A stretch of 61,948 nucleotides of DNA from an uncultured Prevotellaceae bacterium (GCA_947168045.1 CAMVKN010000015.1:1-61948), one strand, 5' to 3'; shown: positions 9,481 to 18,674, counted from the stretch's first letter. Made by a program: numbers and translations. The notes: generated by a model not told the origin, from the letters alone.

Positions 9481-9610
9481 TCGTCCTTTGCAGCCTCTGG
9501 TCGCAGTACGACAACCGTAACTTCTCCATTCTCAACCTGAAGAAGGGTGACAAGGTGACCATCGACTTCACCCAGACCAGCCGCAGTAAAAGTATCTGGT
9601 ACGATGATGA
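9481..9610 (+). pseudogene. Fragment of a large beta-rich secreted protein
   Basis: One frame reads SQYDNRNFSILNLKKGDKVT and continues as a beta-strand segment typical of large Prevotella surface proteins, then runs antisense into the tRNA gene. There is no convincing start or end. It is most likely a scrap of a lost gene. Confidence 0.35.
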
Positions 9611-9614
9611 AGAG

Positions 9615-9686
9615 TACCCCGACCGAGAATCGAACTCGGAACTAAGCTTTAGGAGAGCCTTGTTATATCCATTTAACTATCAGGGC
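9615..9686 (-). tRNA. tRNA-Arg (anticodon CCT)
   Basis: The minus strand folds into a full cloverleaf. The acceptor GCCCTGA pairs with TCGGGGT (two wobble pairs). The D stem is GTTA/TAAC around AATGGATA. The anticodon stem is AGGCT/AGCTT with loop CTCCTAA, giving CCT. A four-base variable loop follows, then T stem CCGAG/CTCGG with TTCGATT, and discriminator A. CCA is not encoded. A TACCTTTG box at 9704-9711 lies about 11 bases upstream of the likely 5' end. It reads AGG, a rare arginine codon in many GC-rich genes. Confidence 0.88.
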
Positions 9687-9836
9687 AACAGCCGTAGCGA
9701 GTGCAAAGGTACAAAAAAGTTGGAAGATGAGCACTGAACAGCATAAGTTTTTCCTCGCGTTATTGTTTTTTTAACGTTTCATCACCCCTACCAAGCCCAT
9801 CAGGTTGGACAAAGCGCAAAAAAACAGCGTTTTCGC

Positions 9837-9867
9837 TTTGCGTTATGTCCGATTCTTTGTATCTTTG
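9837..9867 (+). promoter_or_regulatory. Promoter for the C10 protease gene
   Basis: TTTG, 19 bases, TATCTTTG: an exact match. The likely transcript start near 9873 lies after an upstream in-frame ATG (9845), so translation begins at 9887. Confidence 0.75.
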
Positions 9868-9886
9868 CAACCAAAACTTAAAAACT

Positions 9887-12800
9887 ATGAACAGACTCAT
9901 CTTCGCCCTGCTATGCCTGTTGACTGCAGTGACGGTCAGCGGCACGCCTATCAACGCCGAAGAGGCAGCCATCATTGCACGACAGTTCCTGACACAGCGC
10001 CATGCCGGTGCTCGGCACCACGCGCCCGCACGGCAACAGCTACATGCGGTGAACGACAAGGCGACAGCATACCATGTGTTTAACATCGGCAGTGGCGACG
10101 GCTTCGTCATCGTCAGCGCTGACGATGCGTGCACCCCCATCTTAGGCTGGAGCGACGAGGGGACATTCAGTCCCGACTCGCTGCCCGACAACATGCGCGA
10201 GTGGCTGCGCAGCTGCTCTGACGAGCTGCAGTGGCTGCGCCAGCAAGGGGTGGCACCCACGATGCCTGCCGAGGGACAGTCGCTGTCGCCGGTGAAGGAG
10301 GCCATCGCCCCTATGCTCACCACACGCTGGAACCAGAACGCCCCCTACAACCTGCTGTGCCCCTACTTCCTGAACGACACTAACCGTAACCGCTGCGCTA
10401 CCGGCTGCGTGGCCACCGCCATGGCACAGACGCTGGCTTACAGCCGCAACCGTCCCGTGGGCACAATGGCGGACATTAGTGCCTATTACTGTAACACGAA
10501 ATGGGGCACCAACGGCCAGCAGGTGTATGTTGAGGCCAAGCCTAAGACGACATTCAACTGGGACCTGATGCTCGACAGCTACACCGCCGACGCCACCGAC
10601 GCCCAGCAGCAGGCCGTGGCCAAGCTGATGGCCTACTGCGGCGCATCGGTACAGGTGGACTACAAGGACGGCACGAGCAGTGCCAGCCAGAGCCGCGTAG
10701 CACCAGCGCTGCACGACATCTTCGGCATGCAGGGCACACAGCTGAGTCGCAAGGACTACAGCTACGCACAGTGGACCAACCTCATCTACGCCGAGATGCG
10801 GGCGGGGCGACCCGTCATCTACGACGGGCGCGCCACCGGCGGCGGCCATGCCTTTGTCGTCGACGGCTTCGACGGCGGCGAGCTGTTCCATGTCAACTGG
10901 GGCTGGGGCGGCAAGAACGACGGTTACTTTGCGCTGAGCGTCATGCACCCGGCAGACAACAGCGGCATCGGCGCCAGTCCGTCGAATGACGGCTACAGCT
11001 ACCAGCAGACGGCCATCGTGGGCATACAGCCGGGCTATGTGCCACAGGATGCAGCCGTGCAGATGTCGCTGAACGACATCAGCGTCAGCGACAACACCGT
11101 GACCTTCGCCATGTATAACTTCAGCGGTGCGGAGAACACCTTCGACATCGGCGTGGGCATCGTTGACGACGACGGCAACATCAGCCATGTCATCACCGTC
11201 TTGGACAACCATACCTTCCAGGTGAACTACGGGCGCAAGACGCTGAGGGCCACCATCGACGGCAGCGGCCTCACCCCTGGCACCTACCGCTATGTGACGA
11301 CGAGCAAGCTGTCCTCCTCAGACAGATGGCTGACCGACATGCCTTACCACCACAGCTATATTGAGGCGACAGTGGCTGCCGACGGTCGTGTGACGCTGCG
11401 CCTGATGCCCGTGGCGCCCCTGCTGACGGCTGAGGCCCTGACCTGGCCCGAGGGCCACCTGTTTGCCGGCCACGAGGTGAACATCCGCACACGGGTGCAC
11501 AACGGCGGCGGCGAGTTCTGCGGTGCCCTCTACCTCTTTGTCAGCCAGAGCAGCGACAAGGGTGACTACGAGAGCCGCTTGGGCATGACCATCGGCAGCG
11601 GTGCCACCGCCGAGGCCAGCTTCACGTTCACCCCCGACAAGGAGGGCACATGGCACCTGTGGCTCGCGACCGACGCCGATGGCAACGACGTGCTGGCTAC
11701 GGCCGACATGACCGTCAGCGAGCTGAACTACACCAAGCCCGGCTACTTAGAGGTGACGAAGGTGAGCTTCGTCAGCCCCATCGACGAGGACTCCTGGGCG
11801 CTGTCGGCCGACGGCACACAACGGGTGGACGTCATCAGCAACACGCTACAGCTGAAGCCCAGCCTGAGAAACACGTCGAACACCACGCTGACGGGGAAGT
11901 GGACGGTGTACCTGAAGCTGCAGAAGCAACAGGACAACGGGCAGTGGACCGACGTGAAGTCGTTCCGCTACACCTTCACCGACTTCAAGGCCGGCACAGG
12001 CTACAACCTGACCAGCGGTGGCCTGGGCTACGTGGACTTCGGCCAGGTGGGCTACGGGCTGTTCCGCTTGGCCGTCTACCTTGAGGATGCCCTTCAGGAT
12101 GCGCGCTACCAGATGAACTTGACCAGCGGCTACCATGAATGGGCCTCCGACGGTATGCGAAACATCGTGAAGAGCACGTCGGAGCGCGTCAGCGTCAGCC
12201 AGGATGCCGTGGCCATCGACCTGAGCAGCTACGACTTCAGCAGCATAACGCCCAACAGCAATCCCAACACGCTCTACATCCTTGGCCCGGGCCAGACCGT
12301 GCCTGCCGCACTCAAGGACAGGAACGTGGTGCAGGACGGACGGGCAGCGTCCATCAGCCTGACGGACGGCTACAGCTTCTTCAGTCCCACCGACTTCACC
12401 GCCGGGCAAATCAGCTACCGGCGTACGTTCAGCAACGGCTACACGAAGACCCTTCAGGGGTGGAACACGCTGGCGCTGCCCTTCACGCCGACGGCGGTCA
12501 CTGCCGGCGGGACAGCGGTCGACTGGCAGCGGACGGCGACGGACAGCGGCAAGGCGTTCTACGTGATGGAGCTGGTGGGCGACGACGACGGCGATGCCTA
12601 CTTTGACTATGCGGCACAGATGGTGCCCTACCGTCCCTACCTCGTGGCCGTGCCGGGCGAAGGCAATGCGCAGAAGAGCCTGGTGGGACAGGAGCTGGTG
12701 TTCAGTGCCAGCAACAGCCAGGTGCCCGCCACCTACACGGGTGCCCGCTCAGCCTACTCGATGACGTTCTACGGCACGACAACGGTGACGGCCAGTCTGG

Positions 12801-13090
12801 ACCGCATCTATACGGTGAACGCCACGGGCGACGCCTTCATTCCCTCATCAGGCAGGGTGAAGCCCTTCCGGGCCTACTTCACCGCCCTGGAGGAAGCGCC
12901 TGAGCACATCGGCATCGGCTTTGTGTCGTTGCAGCCCGCAGGCATCAGCACCATCCATGCCGACAGTACCGACGTGCGGTCGGGCGTCTATACCCTGAGC
13001 GGCCTGCGCACCGACGACGGCACCGGCCAGCTGCCTCCCGGCATCTATATCATCAATGGCAAGAAGAGAGTGGTGAGAGGTGAGAGGTGA
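9887..13090 (+). CDS. Secreted C10 (streptopain-family) cysteine protease
   Basis: A 1067-residue secreted cysteine protease. After the signal peptide (1-20) comes a propeptide (EEAAIIARQFL onward, about 24-140). The papain-like domain has the catalytic Cys174 in GCVATAMAQ and His321 in GGGHAFVVDGF, followed by NWGWGGKNDGYF. About 700 residues of beta-sandwich repeats follow. The protein ends in the Prevotella-type tail GIYIINGKK. The last residues and the stop codon come from a heptanucleotide repeat (13073-13107). I chose the ATG at 9887 because the promoter at 9837-9867 lies between it and the next upstream ATG. C10 enzymes of anaerobes digest host or dietary protein; the target here is not known. 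Confidence 0.88.
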   Translation: MNRLIFALLCLLTAVTVSGTPINAEEAAIIARQFLTQRHAGARHHAPARQQLHAVNDKATAYHVFNIGSGDGFVIVSADDACTPILGWSDEGTFSPDSLPDNMREWLRSCSDELQWLRQQGVAPTMPAEGQSLSPVKEAIAPMLTTRWNQNAPYNLLCPYFLNDTNRNRCATGCVATAMAQTLAYSRNRPVGTMADISAYYCNTKWGTNGQQVYVEAKPKTTFNWDLMLDSYTADATDAQQQAVAKLMAYCGASVQVDYKDGTSSASQSRVAPALHDIFGMQGTQLSRKDYSYAQWTNLIYAEMRAGRPVIYDGRATGGGHAFVVDGFDGGELFHVNWGWGGKNDGYFALSVMHPADNSGIGASPSNDGYSYQQTAIVGIQPGYVPQDAAVQMSLNDISVSDNTVTFAMYNFSGAENTFDIGVGIVDDDGNISHVITVLDNHTFQVNYGRKTLRATIDGSGLTPGTYRYVTTSKLSSSDRWLTDMPYHHSYIEATVAADGRVTLRLMPVAPLLTAEALTWPEGHLFAGHEVNIRTRVHNGGGEFCGALYLFVSQSSDKGDYESRLGMTIGSGATAEASFTFTPDKEGTWHLWLATDADGNDVLATADMTVSELNYTKPGYLEVTKVSFVSPIDEDSWALSADGTQRVDVISNTLQLKPSLRNTSNTTLTGKWTVYLKLQKQQDNGQWTDVKSFRYTFTDFKAGTGYNLTSGGLGYVDFGQVGYGLFRLAVYLEDALQDARYQMNLTSGYHEWASDGMRNIVKSTSERVSVSQDAVAIDLSSYDFSSITPNSNPNTLYILGPGQTVPAALKDRNVVQDGRAASISLTDGYSFFSPTDFTAGQISYRRTFSNGYTKTLQGWNTLALPFTPTAVTAGGTAVDWQRTATDSGKAFYVMELVGDDDGDAYFDYAAQMVPYRPYLVAVPGEGNAQKSLVGQELVFSASNSQVPATYTGARSAYSMTFYGTTTVTASLDRIYTVNATGDAFIPSSGRVKPFRAYFTALEEAPEHIGIGFVSLQPAGISTIHADSTDVRSGVYTLSGLRTDDGTGQLPPGIYIINGKKRVVRGER

Positions 13091-13107
13091 GAGGTAAGAG
13101 GTGAGAG
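13073..13107. repeat. Heptanucleotide tandem repeat (GTGAGAG)n
   Basis: Five 7-base units, one with a single change (GTAAGAG). The array begins inside the protease gene and supplies its stop codon. Relatives occur at about 46670-46692 and 59571-59603. Confidence 0.75.
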
Positions 13108-13170
13108 ATTAGACTCTGCGCGAGAATAAAGAGCAAGCAGAACTACCGAAACTTAAATTAAATAAACAAT

Positions 13171-14106
13171 ATGGAGAAGAGAAAGAACCTTTGCGGCATC
13201 ATCCCCCCCTTGGTGACACCGCTGAAAGACAACGAGACGCTCGACGTGGAGAGCCTGGAGCGCCTCATCGAGCATCTCATCGCCGGCGGCGTGCACGGTC
13301 TGTTCATCCTCGGCACGACGGGCGAGGAACAGAGCCTGAGCTACGCCATGCGCCACGAGATGATTGTGCAGACGGCACGCATCAACCGCCAGCGCCTGCC
13401 GCTGATGGTGTGCATCAGCGACACCAGCATCGTGGAGAGCATCCGACTGGCGCAGGTGGCCGCCGACAACGGTGCCGACGGCGTGGTGTCAGCCCCACCC
13501 TACTACTTCGCCACCGGCCAGCCCGAGCTGCAACAGTTCTACGAAGAGCTGGTGCCACAGCTGCCCCTGCCCGTCTACCTCTACAACATGCCCAGCCACG
13601 TGAAGGTGAGCTTCAGCCCCGACACGGTGTACCGCATTGCACAGATGCCCCAGGTGGCCGGCTTCAAGGACAGCAGCGCCAACGCCGTCTACTTCCAGTC
13701 GGTGCTCTATGCCATGCGCGAGCGTCCTGACTTCTCCATGCTGGTGGGTCCTGAGGAGATGACAGGCGAGCTGGTGCTGCTGGGAGCCCACGGCGGCATC
13801 AACGGCGGTGCCAACATGTTCCCCGAGCTGTATGTGGCCATGTACCAGGCAGCGCTGAAGGGCGACGTGCAGCACATACGCAGTCTGCAGCACCTCATCA
13901 TGCAGGTCTCCACCTCCATCTACACCGTAGGCCGCCACGGCTCCAGCTATCTGAAGGGGCTGAAGTGTGCCCTGTCGCTCTTAGGCATCATCAACGACGA
14001 CTTTGTGGCCTCGCCCTTCTACAAGTTCAACGCCCCGGAACGCGAAAAGATTCGTCAGGCCTTAGAGGCCCTCCCCATGAACCAAGGCAAGCTCATCATT
14101 CCTTAA
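13171..14106 (+). CDS. DapA/NanA-family class I aldolase
   Basis: A 311-residue cytoplasmic TIM-barrel enzyme of the dihydrodipicolinate synthase / N-acetylneuraminate lyase family. The family marks are GTTGEE (48-53), the tyrosine in YNMP (138) and the Schiff-base lysine in GFKDSS (166). These enzymes join or split pyruvate and an aldehyde. Lysine biosynthesis genes are not adjacent, and the neighbours are sugar-degrading enzymes, so a sugar-acid or sialic-acid aldolase role is as likely as DapA. The sequence alone does not settle this. The start is the only ATG after the repeat tract, 30 bases downstream of an A/T-rich leader. Confidence 0.82.
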   Translation: MEKRKNLCGIIPPLVTPLKDNETLDVESLERLIEHLIAGGVHGLFILGTTGEEQSLSYAMRHEMIVQTARINRQRLPLMVCISDTSIVESIRLAQVAADNGADGVVSAPPYYFATGQPELQQFYEELVPQLPLPVYLYNMPSHVKVSFSPDTVYRIAQMPQVAGFKDSSANAVYFQSVLYAMRERPDFSMLVGPEEMTGELVLLGAHGGINGGANMFPELYVAMYQAALKGDVQHIRSLQHLIMQVSTSIYTVGRHGSSYLKGLKCALSLLGIINDDFVASPFYKFNAPEREKIRQALEALPMNQGKLIIP

Positions 14107-14132
14107 CAAGCGAGGTGTCTGTCCCACTCAGT

Positions 14133-14231
14133 CCCAGAAATCCCAGTAGCCCCAGAGGTCCCAGCAGTCCCAGAAATCCCAGAGGTCCCAGAAGACCCAG
14201 TAGCCCCAGCACTCCCAGAGCTCCCAGAGGC
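14133..14231. repeat. Nine-base tandem repeat CCCAGNNNN, 11 units
   Basis: Eleven consecutive 9-base units start with CCCAG and vary in the last four bases. Open frames on both strands through this tract are by-products of the period. It lies just after the aldolase stop codon. Confidence 0.8.
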
Positions 14232-14264
14232 CCCAACACCCCCGCACAGGGTGTTCCAGCCTCG

Positions 14265-14377
14265 TTAACCTTTGTTGAGAAATTACTTGCACTAAACACC
14301 CGCTTTTTAACCTCTGTTGAGAAATTAGTTGCACTAAACGCTATTCGATTAACTTTTGTTGAGATTTCACTTGCACT
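14265..14377. repeat. Three 42-base direct repeats
   Basis: The core TTAACCTTTGTTGAGAAATT, followed by a TTGCACT motif, starts at 14265, 14307 and 14349, an exact 42-base step. The third copy is shortened and more diverged. Confidence 0.75.
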
Positions 14378-14440
14378 GCGTAACACGGAAATATGTTGCA
14401 CTACTTGCACCAAGTGGCCCAACAAAAATGCCAAAAAGTG

Positions 14441-14560
14441 CCGACTTATTGCAGCCAGGCATGGAGTTATTGCAGCCAGGCATGGAGATAATTCAGCCAG
14501 GCATGGAGATAATTCAGCCAGGCATGGAGATATTACAGCCAGGAGCCGACTTATTGCAAA
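14441..14560. repeat. 21-base tandem repeats around CAGCCAGGCATGGAG
   Basis: Four clear units of 21-22 bases start at 14451, 14472, 14494 and 14515. A fifth, changed unit runs into the hairpin at 14539-14574. The preceding CCGACTTATTGCA is also found again in that hairpin. Confidence 0.75.
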
Positions 14561-14574
14561 AAGTCGGCTCCTGG
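14539..14574. repeat. Perfect 14-bp hairpin at the end of the repeat island
   Basis: CCAGGAGCCGACTT (14539-14552) pairs perfectly with AAGTCGGCTCCTGG (14561-14574) across an eight-base loop. An A-run follows on the plus strand. It could end transcription of the convergent genes on either side, but no clear T-run follows. Confidence 0.6.
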
Positions 14575-14705
14575 CGAGTAAAAAATAGCGGTTTTTTGGT
14601 GCAAACAGTGCAAGTAGTGCAAGTAGTGCAACTATTTTCTCACTTAGCAACGCGCGTACGCGCGAGACGATGTTTCAGACTACCCCCCACGCTGTTTGCA
14701 TGGCG

Positions 14706-16409
14706 CTAATACGTGAAGGACGAGCCACCGAGGAACTCGCGCAGCAAAGAAGTGGGCGGAATCTGGTCCTCGGGGATGGGCTTGATGTAGTGCAGGAACT
14801 TCAGCAGGCGATAAGCCTCAGCATGCTCAGGACAGTTCTCGGGCACCTGTTCCAGCAGGGGCTCGGCCTGACGCTTGATGACGGCCAGCTCGAAGAGCAT
14901 GGCGGTGTTGAACATCTGGTCAGCGTTCTCCTGGAAGGGGAATATCCAGCGGTTCTCGCCATTGCGCACCGACGGCCAGCGGCGAATGGTCTCCACGGCA
15001 CTGACGGCACGGTACTTATGGTCGCGGATGATGCGGCGCAGCAGACGGTTGTCGGTGGTCGGCACATAGTTGTGGTTGTCAAGCAGCAGCGTGGTCAGGG
15101 CCGAGGCATACACCCGGTAGATGCACTCCTGCGGTATCTGGGCCGTCAGCTCAGGGTTGAGGGCATGGATGCCTTCCACCACCAGGATGTCCTTCGGCCC
15201 CATGCGCAGACGCTTGCCGCTGGTGCCGGAACGACCCGTTGCAAAGTCATAGCGGGGCAACTCCACCTCCTCGCCACGGAACAGGGCGTTGAGCTGCTGG
15301 TTGAACAGGTCGAGGTTGAGGGCGTGCAGGTGCTCGTAGTCGTAGTCGCCAGAGGCATCGCGGGGCGTCTTCTCGCGGTCGACGAAGTAGTCGTCGAGCG
15401 AGATGTTGATGGGCCGGATGCCATTGACGCCCAGCTGCACGCTCAGACGCTTGCAGGTAGTGGTCTTGCCGCTCGACGAGGGGCCGGCTATGAGCACCAG
15501 ACGGATGGCCGGTGCGGTGCGGCGCGCAATGTCGTCAGCTATCTGGCTCATCTTCTTCTCCTGCAGAGCCTCGCTCAGCTGGATGAGCTGAGCAGAGAAC
15601 CCCTTGGCGATGGCCTCGTTCAGGTCGCCCACGGTGCGCAACCCGAGAATGTCCTGCCAGCGGTGGTGCTCCTTGAAGATGCCGAACATCTTGTCCTGCA
15701 TCAGCAGCTCGCCAAGCTCCTGCGGATTCTGTGTCGAGGGCAGGCGCAGCAGCAACCCGTCGTAGTACTTCTCCAAGCCGAAGAGGTAGAGCAGGCTGGT
15801 GTTGGTGAGCATGGCGCCATAGTAATAGTCCACATACCCGTCGATGGAGTAATAGGTGGTATAGAGGGAGCCTTGGCTCTCTAAGAGCTTTGCCTTCGAC
15901 AGCGAGCCCGACTCGCTGAACAGGCGCAGTGCCTCCTCGGTGGTGGCTTCGTGGCGGTGGATGGGCAGGTGCTGGTCAATGAGCTCCTGCATGCGGCGGC
16001 GCAGGCGTCCCACGTCGTCAAGGCTGACGGGACGGCACTGGGCCAGGGGCTGGGCGGCGCTCTCGTCGGCAGGCAGGCGCAGGTCGACATAGTAGCCGTT
16101 GCTCACCGGAATGTCAATGGACACCATGCACTTGGGCCACAGGTCGTGGGCTGCCTTGCACAGCACCATGAAGAGGGAGCGGGTGTAGGTGCGCCGGCCC
16201 GACGACGAGGTGATGTCAAGAAACTCCACGTCCTTGGGCTTGTAGGGGCGGTAGTGCATGCCCTCGGTCTTATTGTTGACACGTGCGATGATGGGAGGCA
16301 GACTCATCTGTATGTCCAGCTGCTGATAGATGTCCTCCAGGGTGGTGCCCATGGGCACCTCGATGGCCTTGCCATTGTTCTTGCAGCGAATCTGAATGGT
16401 TGGTTCCAT
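14706..16409 (-). CDS. Uridine kinase-family nucleoside kinase with N-terminal TGS-like region
   Basis: A 567-residue cytoplasmic kinase of the Bacteroidetes type that joins a TGS-like segment (about 1-65) and a ThrRS second-domain-like region (containing HRHEATTEEALRLF) to a C-terminal uridine kinase/phosphoribulokinase domain. The P-loop GPSSSGKTTT lies at about 310-319. The lid and substrate segments follow (SLDDYFVDREKTP, DYDYEHLHALNLD, VVEGIHALNP). It probably phosphorylates uridine or cytidine for nucleotide salvage, with the front domains perhaps sensing nucleotides or RNA. The start at 16409 is set by the promoter at 16445-16476. It is divergent from the GH127 gene. Confidence 0.86.
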   Translation of the reverse strand: MEPTIQIRCKNNGKAIEVPMGTTLEDIYQQLDIQMSLPPIIARVNNKTEGMHYRPYKPKDVEFLDITSSSGRRTYTRSLFMVLCKAAHDLWPKCMVSIDIPVSNGYYVDLRLPADESAAQPLAQCRPVSLDDVGRLRRRMQELIDQHLPIHRHEATTEEALRLFSESGSLSKAKLLESQGSLYTTYYSIDGYVDYYYGAMLTNTSLLYLFGLEKYYDGLLLRLPSTQNPQELGELLMQDKMFGIFKEHHRWQDILGLRTVGDLNEAIAKGFSAQLIQLSEALQEKKMSQIADDIARRTAPAIRLVLIAGPSSSGKTTTCKRLSVQLGVNGIRPINISLDDYFVDREKTPRDASGDYDYEHLHALNLDLFNQQLNALFRGEEVELPRYDFATGRSGTSGKRLRMGPKDILVVEGIHALNPELTAQIPQECIYRVYASALTTLLLDNHNYVPTTDNRLLRRIIRDHKYRAVSAVETIRRWPSVRNGENRWIFPFQENADQMFNTAMLFELAVIKRQAEPLLEQVPENCPEHAEAYRLLKFLHYIKPIPEDQIPPTSLLREFLGGSSFTY

Positions 16410-16444
16410 AGTTTTATGGTTTTTATGATTGGTACTTGTCCTTG

Positions 16445-16476
16445 CAAAGATAGATGTTTTTTTCTTACGCGCCAAA
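16445..16476 (-). promoter_or_regulatory. Promoter for the nucleoside kinase
   Basis: Minus strand TTTG, 20 bases, TATCTTTG. The start codon follows about 36 bases after the minus-7 box. Confidence 0.65.
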
Positions 16477-16516
16477 AAAAATGTTCTTTTTTTTACCATT
16501 TCAGCAAATAATTGTC

Positions 16517-16524
16517 TAACTTTG
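16517..16524 (+). promoter_or_regulatory. Minus-7 box for the GH127 gene
   Basis: TAACTTTG, 24 bases before the ATG at 16549. No TTTG is seen at the expected upstream distance. Confidence 0.5.
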
Positions 16525-16548
16525 CAGCAGTTTAATAATGAGTCATCT

Positions 16549-18600
16549 ATGAGAAGAATAGTATTTGCCATGGCCATGGCGGCCACCCTCACGTCATACA
16601 GTGCCGACAACAACCATTCGGGCTACCCCATCACGCCCGTCCCCTTCACGCAGGTCAAGGTGGTGCCTGCCACCTTCTGGGGACAGCGCCTGGAGGCGGC
16701 ACGCACCGTCACCGTGCCCCTGGCCTTCAGCAAGTGCGAGGAGACGGGCCGCTACCGTAACTTCGAGAACGCCGCTCGCCACCTGCAGGACACCACGCAG
16801 GTGTTCCCCGTCAACGGCATCGGCTTCTCATTCGACGACACTGACCCCTACAAGACCATCGAGGGTGCCAGCTACCTGCTGAGCAGCCAGGCACCGGGAA
16901 GCAAGGCGCTGCGCCACTATGTCGACTCCGTCATCGGCATCATCGCCACGGCCCAGGAGCCCGATGGATACCTCTACACCGCACGCACTCAGAACCCGGC
17001 CAACCCCCACCACTGGGCCGGCGACCGCCGCTGGGTGAAGGAAGAGGAGCTGAGCCACGAGCTGTATAACCTGGGGCACATGGTGGAGAGCGCCATCGCC
17101 CACTATCAGGCCACGGGGAGCAGGACGTTCCTCGACATCGCCATACGCTATGCCGACTGCGTGTGCCGCGAGGTGGGACCGGCACCGGGACAGGCCTGCG
17201 TGGTGCCCGGACACCAGATAGCCGAGATGGCGCTGGCCAAGCTCTATCTGGTCACTGGCCAGAAGAAATACCTGGACGAGGCCAAGTTCCTGCTCGACTA
17301 TAGGGGCAAGACTACCATCAGGAACGAATACAGCCAGAGCCACGCTCCCGTCACTGAGCAGAGCGAGGCCGTGGGCCACGCCGTGCGCGCCGCCTACATG
17401 TATGCAGGCATGGCCGACGTGGCGGCGCTCACCGGCGACACGGCCTACATCCAGGCCATCGACCGCATCTGGCAGAACATCGTCAGCAAGAAGCTGTACA
17501 TCACAGGCGGCATAGGGGCCACCAACAACGGCGAGGCCTTTGGCAAGAACTATGAGTTGCCCAACATGACGGCCTACTGCGAGACGTGCGCCGCCATAGG
17601 CAATGTCTATGTCAACCACCGGCTGTTCCTGCTCCACGGCGAGTCGAAGTATTACGATGTGCTGGAGCGCACACTCTACAACGGGCTCATCAGCGGCATG
17701 TCGATGCAGGGCGATGCCTTCTTCTACCCCAACCCCCTGGCATCGGCCGGACAGCACCAGCGCAAGCCCTGGTTCGGCTGTGCCTGCTGCCCCAGCAACC
17801 TCTGCCGCTTCATTCCCTCCCTGCCAGGCTATGTCTATGCCGTCAGGGACCGCACGGTCTACGTCAACCTCTTCATGTCGAACAGCAGTGTGCTCGACGT
17901 GAACGGAAAGAAGGTGGGGCTGACGCAGCAGACCAGCTACCCCTGGGACGGCGACATCACCATCACCATCGACAAGAACAGCGCCGGTGCCTTTGACATG
18001 AAGCTGCGCATACCCGGATGGCTGAAGGGACAGCCGGTGCCCAGCGACCTCTATGCCTACACCGACGGCAAACAGCCTGGCTACACCGTGACTGTCAACG
18101 GCAAATCTCAAATCTCAAATCTCAAATCTCAAACCTCAAATCTCAAATCTCAAATCTCAAATCTCAAATCTCAAATCTCACCCGACGGCTACCTCACCAT
18201 CAGCCGCCGGTGGAAGAAGGGCGACACCATCCGTCTGCACTTCGACATGGAGGCCCGCACCGTGCAGGCACATGAGCAGGTGGAGGCCGACCGCGGCCTG
18301 ACAGCCGTAGAGCGCGGACCCCTGGTGTACTGCGCCGAGCACCCCGACAACGACTTCGACCTCTCGGCCATGATGCTCAACCGCCACCCGCAGTTCCAGA
18401 CAGGACAGACAACGGTGGCAGGCAACAAGCTGGTGACGCTCGAAACCGAAGCATACACCGTGGACTATGCCCAGGACGGGCGACCCACATTCACCCCACG
18501 AAAACTGACACTCATACCCTATTATGCATGGTGCCACCGCGGACCAGGAAGCATGCGCGTATGGCTCATCAACCAACCCTTTATTTCAACTAAACCGTAA
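16549..18600 (+). CDS. Secreted GH127 beta-L-arabinofuranosidase
   Basis: A 683-residue secreted enzyme (signal peptide 1-19) of the DUF1680/GH127 family, which releases beta-L-arabinofuranose from plant glycoproteins and pectin side chains. The zinc-thiolate active site is intact: Glu345 and Cys347 in YCETC, and Cys411, Cys413 and Cys414 in FGCACCPSN. The spacing matches the characterised Bifidobacterium enzyme (E338, C340, C415, C417, C418). A heptanucleotide repeat at 18102-18180 inserts about 27 residues (repeating SQISNLK) into the C-terminal beta-sandwich without breaking the frame. The start at 16549 gives the signal peptide and follows the promoter. Confidence 0.9.
   Translation: MRRIVFAMAMAATLTSYSADNNHSGYPITPVPFTQVKVVPATFWGQRLEAARTVTVPLAFSKCEETGRYRNFENAARHLQDTTQVFPVNGIGFSFDDTDPYKTIEGASYLLSSQAPGSKALRHYVDSVIGIIATAQEPDGYLYTARTQNPANPHHWAGDRRWVKEEELSHELYNLGHMVESAIAHYQATGSRTFLDIAIRYADCVCREVGPAPGQACVVPGHQIAEMALAKLYLVTGQKKYLDEAKFLLDYRGKTTIRNEYSQSHAPVTEQSEAVGHAVRAAYMYAGMADVAALTGDTAYIQAIDRIWQNIVSKKLYITGGIGATNNGEAFGKNYELPNMTAYCETCAAIGNVYVNHRLFLLHGESKYYDVLERTLYNGLISGMSMQGDAFFYPNPLASAGQHQRKPWFGCACCPSNLCRFIPSLPGYVYAVRDRTVYVNLFMSNSSVLDVNGKKVGLTQQTSYPWDGDITITIDKNSAGAFDMKLRIPGWLKGQPVPSDLYAYTDGKQPGYTVTVNGKSQISNLKSQTSNLKSQISNLKSQISPDGYLTISRRWKKGDTIRLHFDMEARTVQAHEQVEADRGLTAVERGPLVYCAEHPDNDFDLSAMMLNRHPQFQTGQTTVAGNKLVTLETEAYTVDYAQDGRPTFTPRKLTLIPYYAWCHRGPGSMRVWLINQPFISTKP
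18102..18180. repeat. In-frame heptanucleotide repeat (CAAATCT)n in the GH127 gene
   Basis: About 11 units of CAAATCT. Three units make 21 bases, so the frame is kept and the peptide SQISNLK repeats. Loss or gain of single units would shift the frame. A second array on the opposite strand lies in the GH32 gene at 57430-57470. Confidence 0.85.
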
Positions 18601-18605
18601 CCAAC

Positions 18606-18660
18606 AATGAAGAAAAAACTAACTTCGTGGTGAACGGGAAGACCGTCATGGCAAAATAAG
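18606..18660 (+). pseudogene. Scar of a deleted secreted-protein gene
   Basis: An ATGAAGAAAAAACTAAC start resembling a signal-peptide opening is followed, in another frame, by FVVNGKTVMAK and a stop. That resembles the C-terminal tail used by secreted proteins in this window. It looks like both ends of a gene with the middle removed. The evidence is short and could be chance. Confidence 0.25.
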
Positions 18661-18674
18661 AAAAGGAAACGACC

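Noticed and set aside
9426..9737. 103-codon plus-strand frame considered as a gene
   Set aside because: Its second half is antisense to the tRNA-Arg gene and its start is not supported. Only a fragment of a lost gene is kept as a feature.
14265..14377. Three 42-base repeats considered as a CRISPR array
   Set aside because: There are no unique spacers between repeats of constant length, the copies diverge, and no cas genes are near.
13965..14650. Proline- and leucine/glycine-rich frames through the repeat island on both strands
   Set aside because: The repeat periods (9, 21 and 42) are multiples of three, so any frame stays open. There is no promoter, signal or family match.
16828..18111. 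427-codon minus-strand frame opposite GH127
   Set aside because: Shadow frame; the plus strand carries the full GH127 active site.
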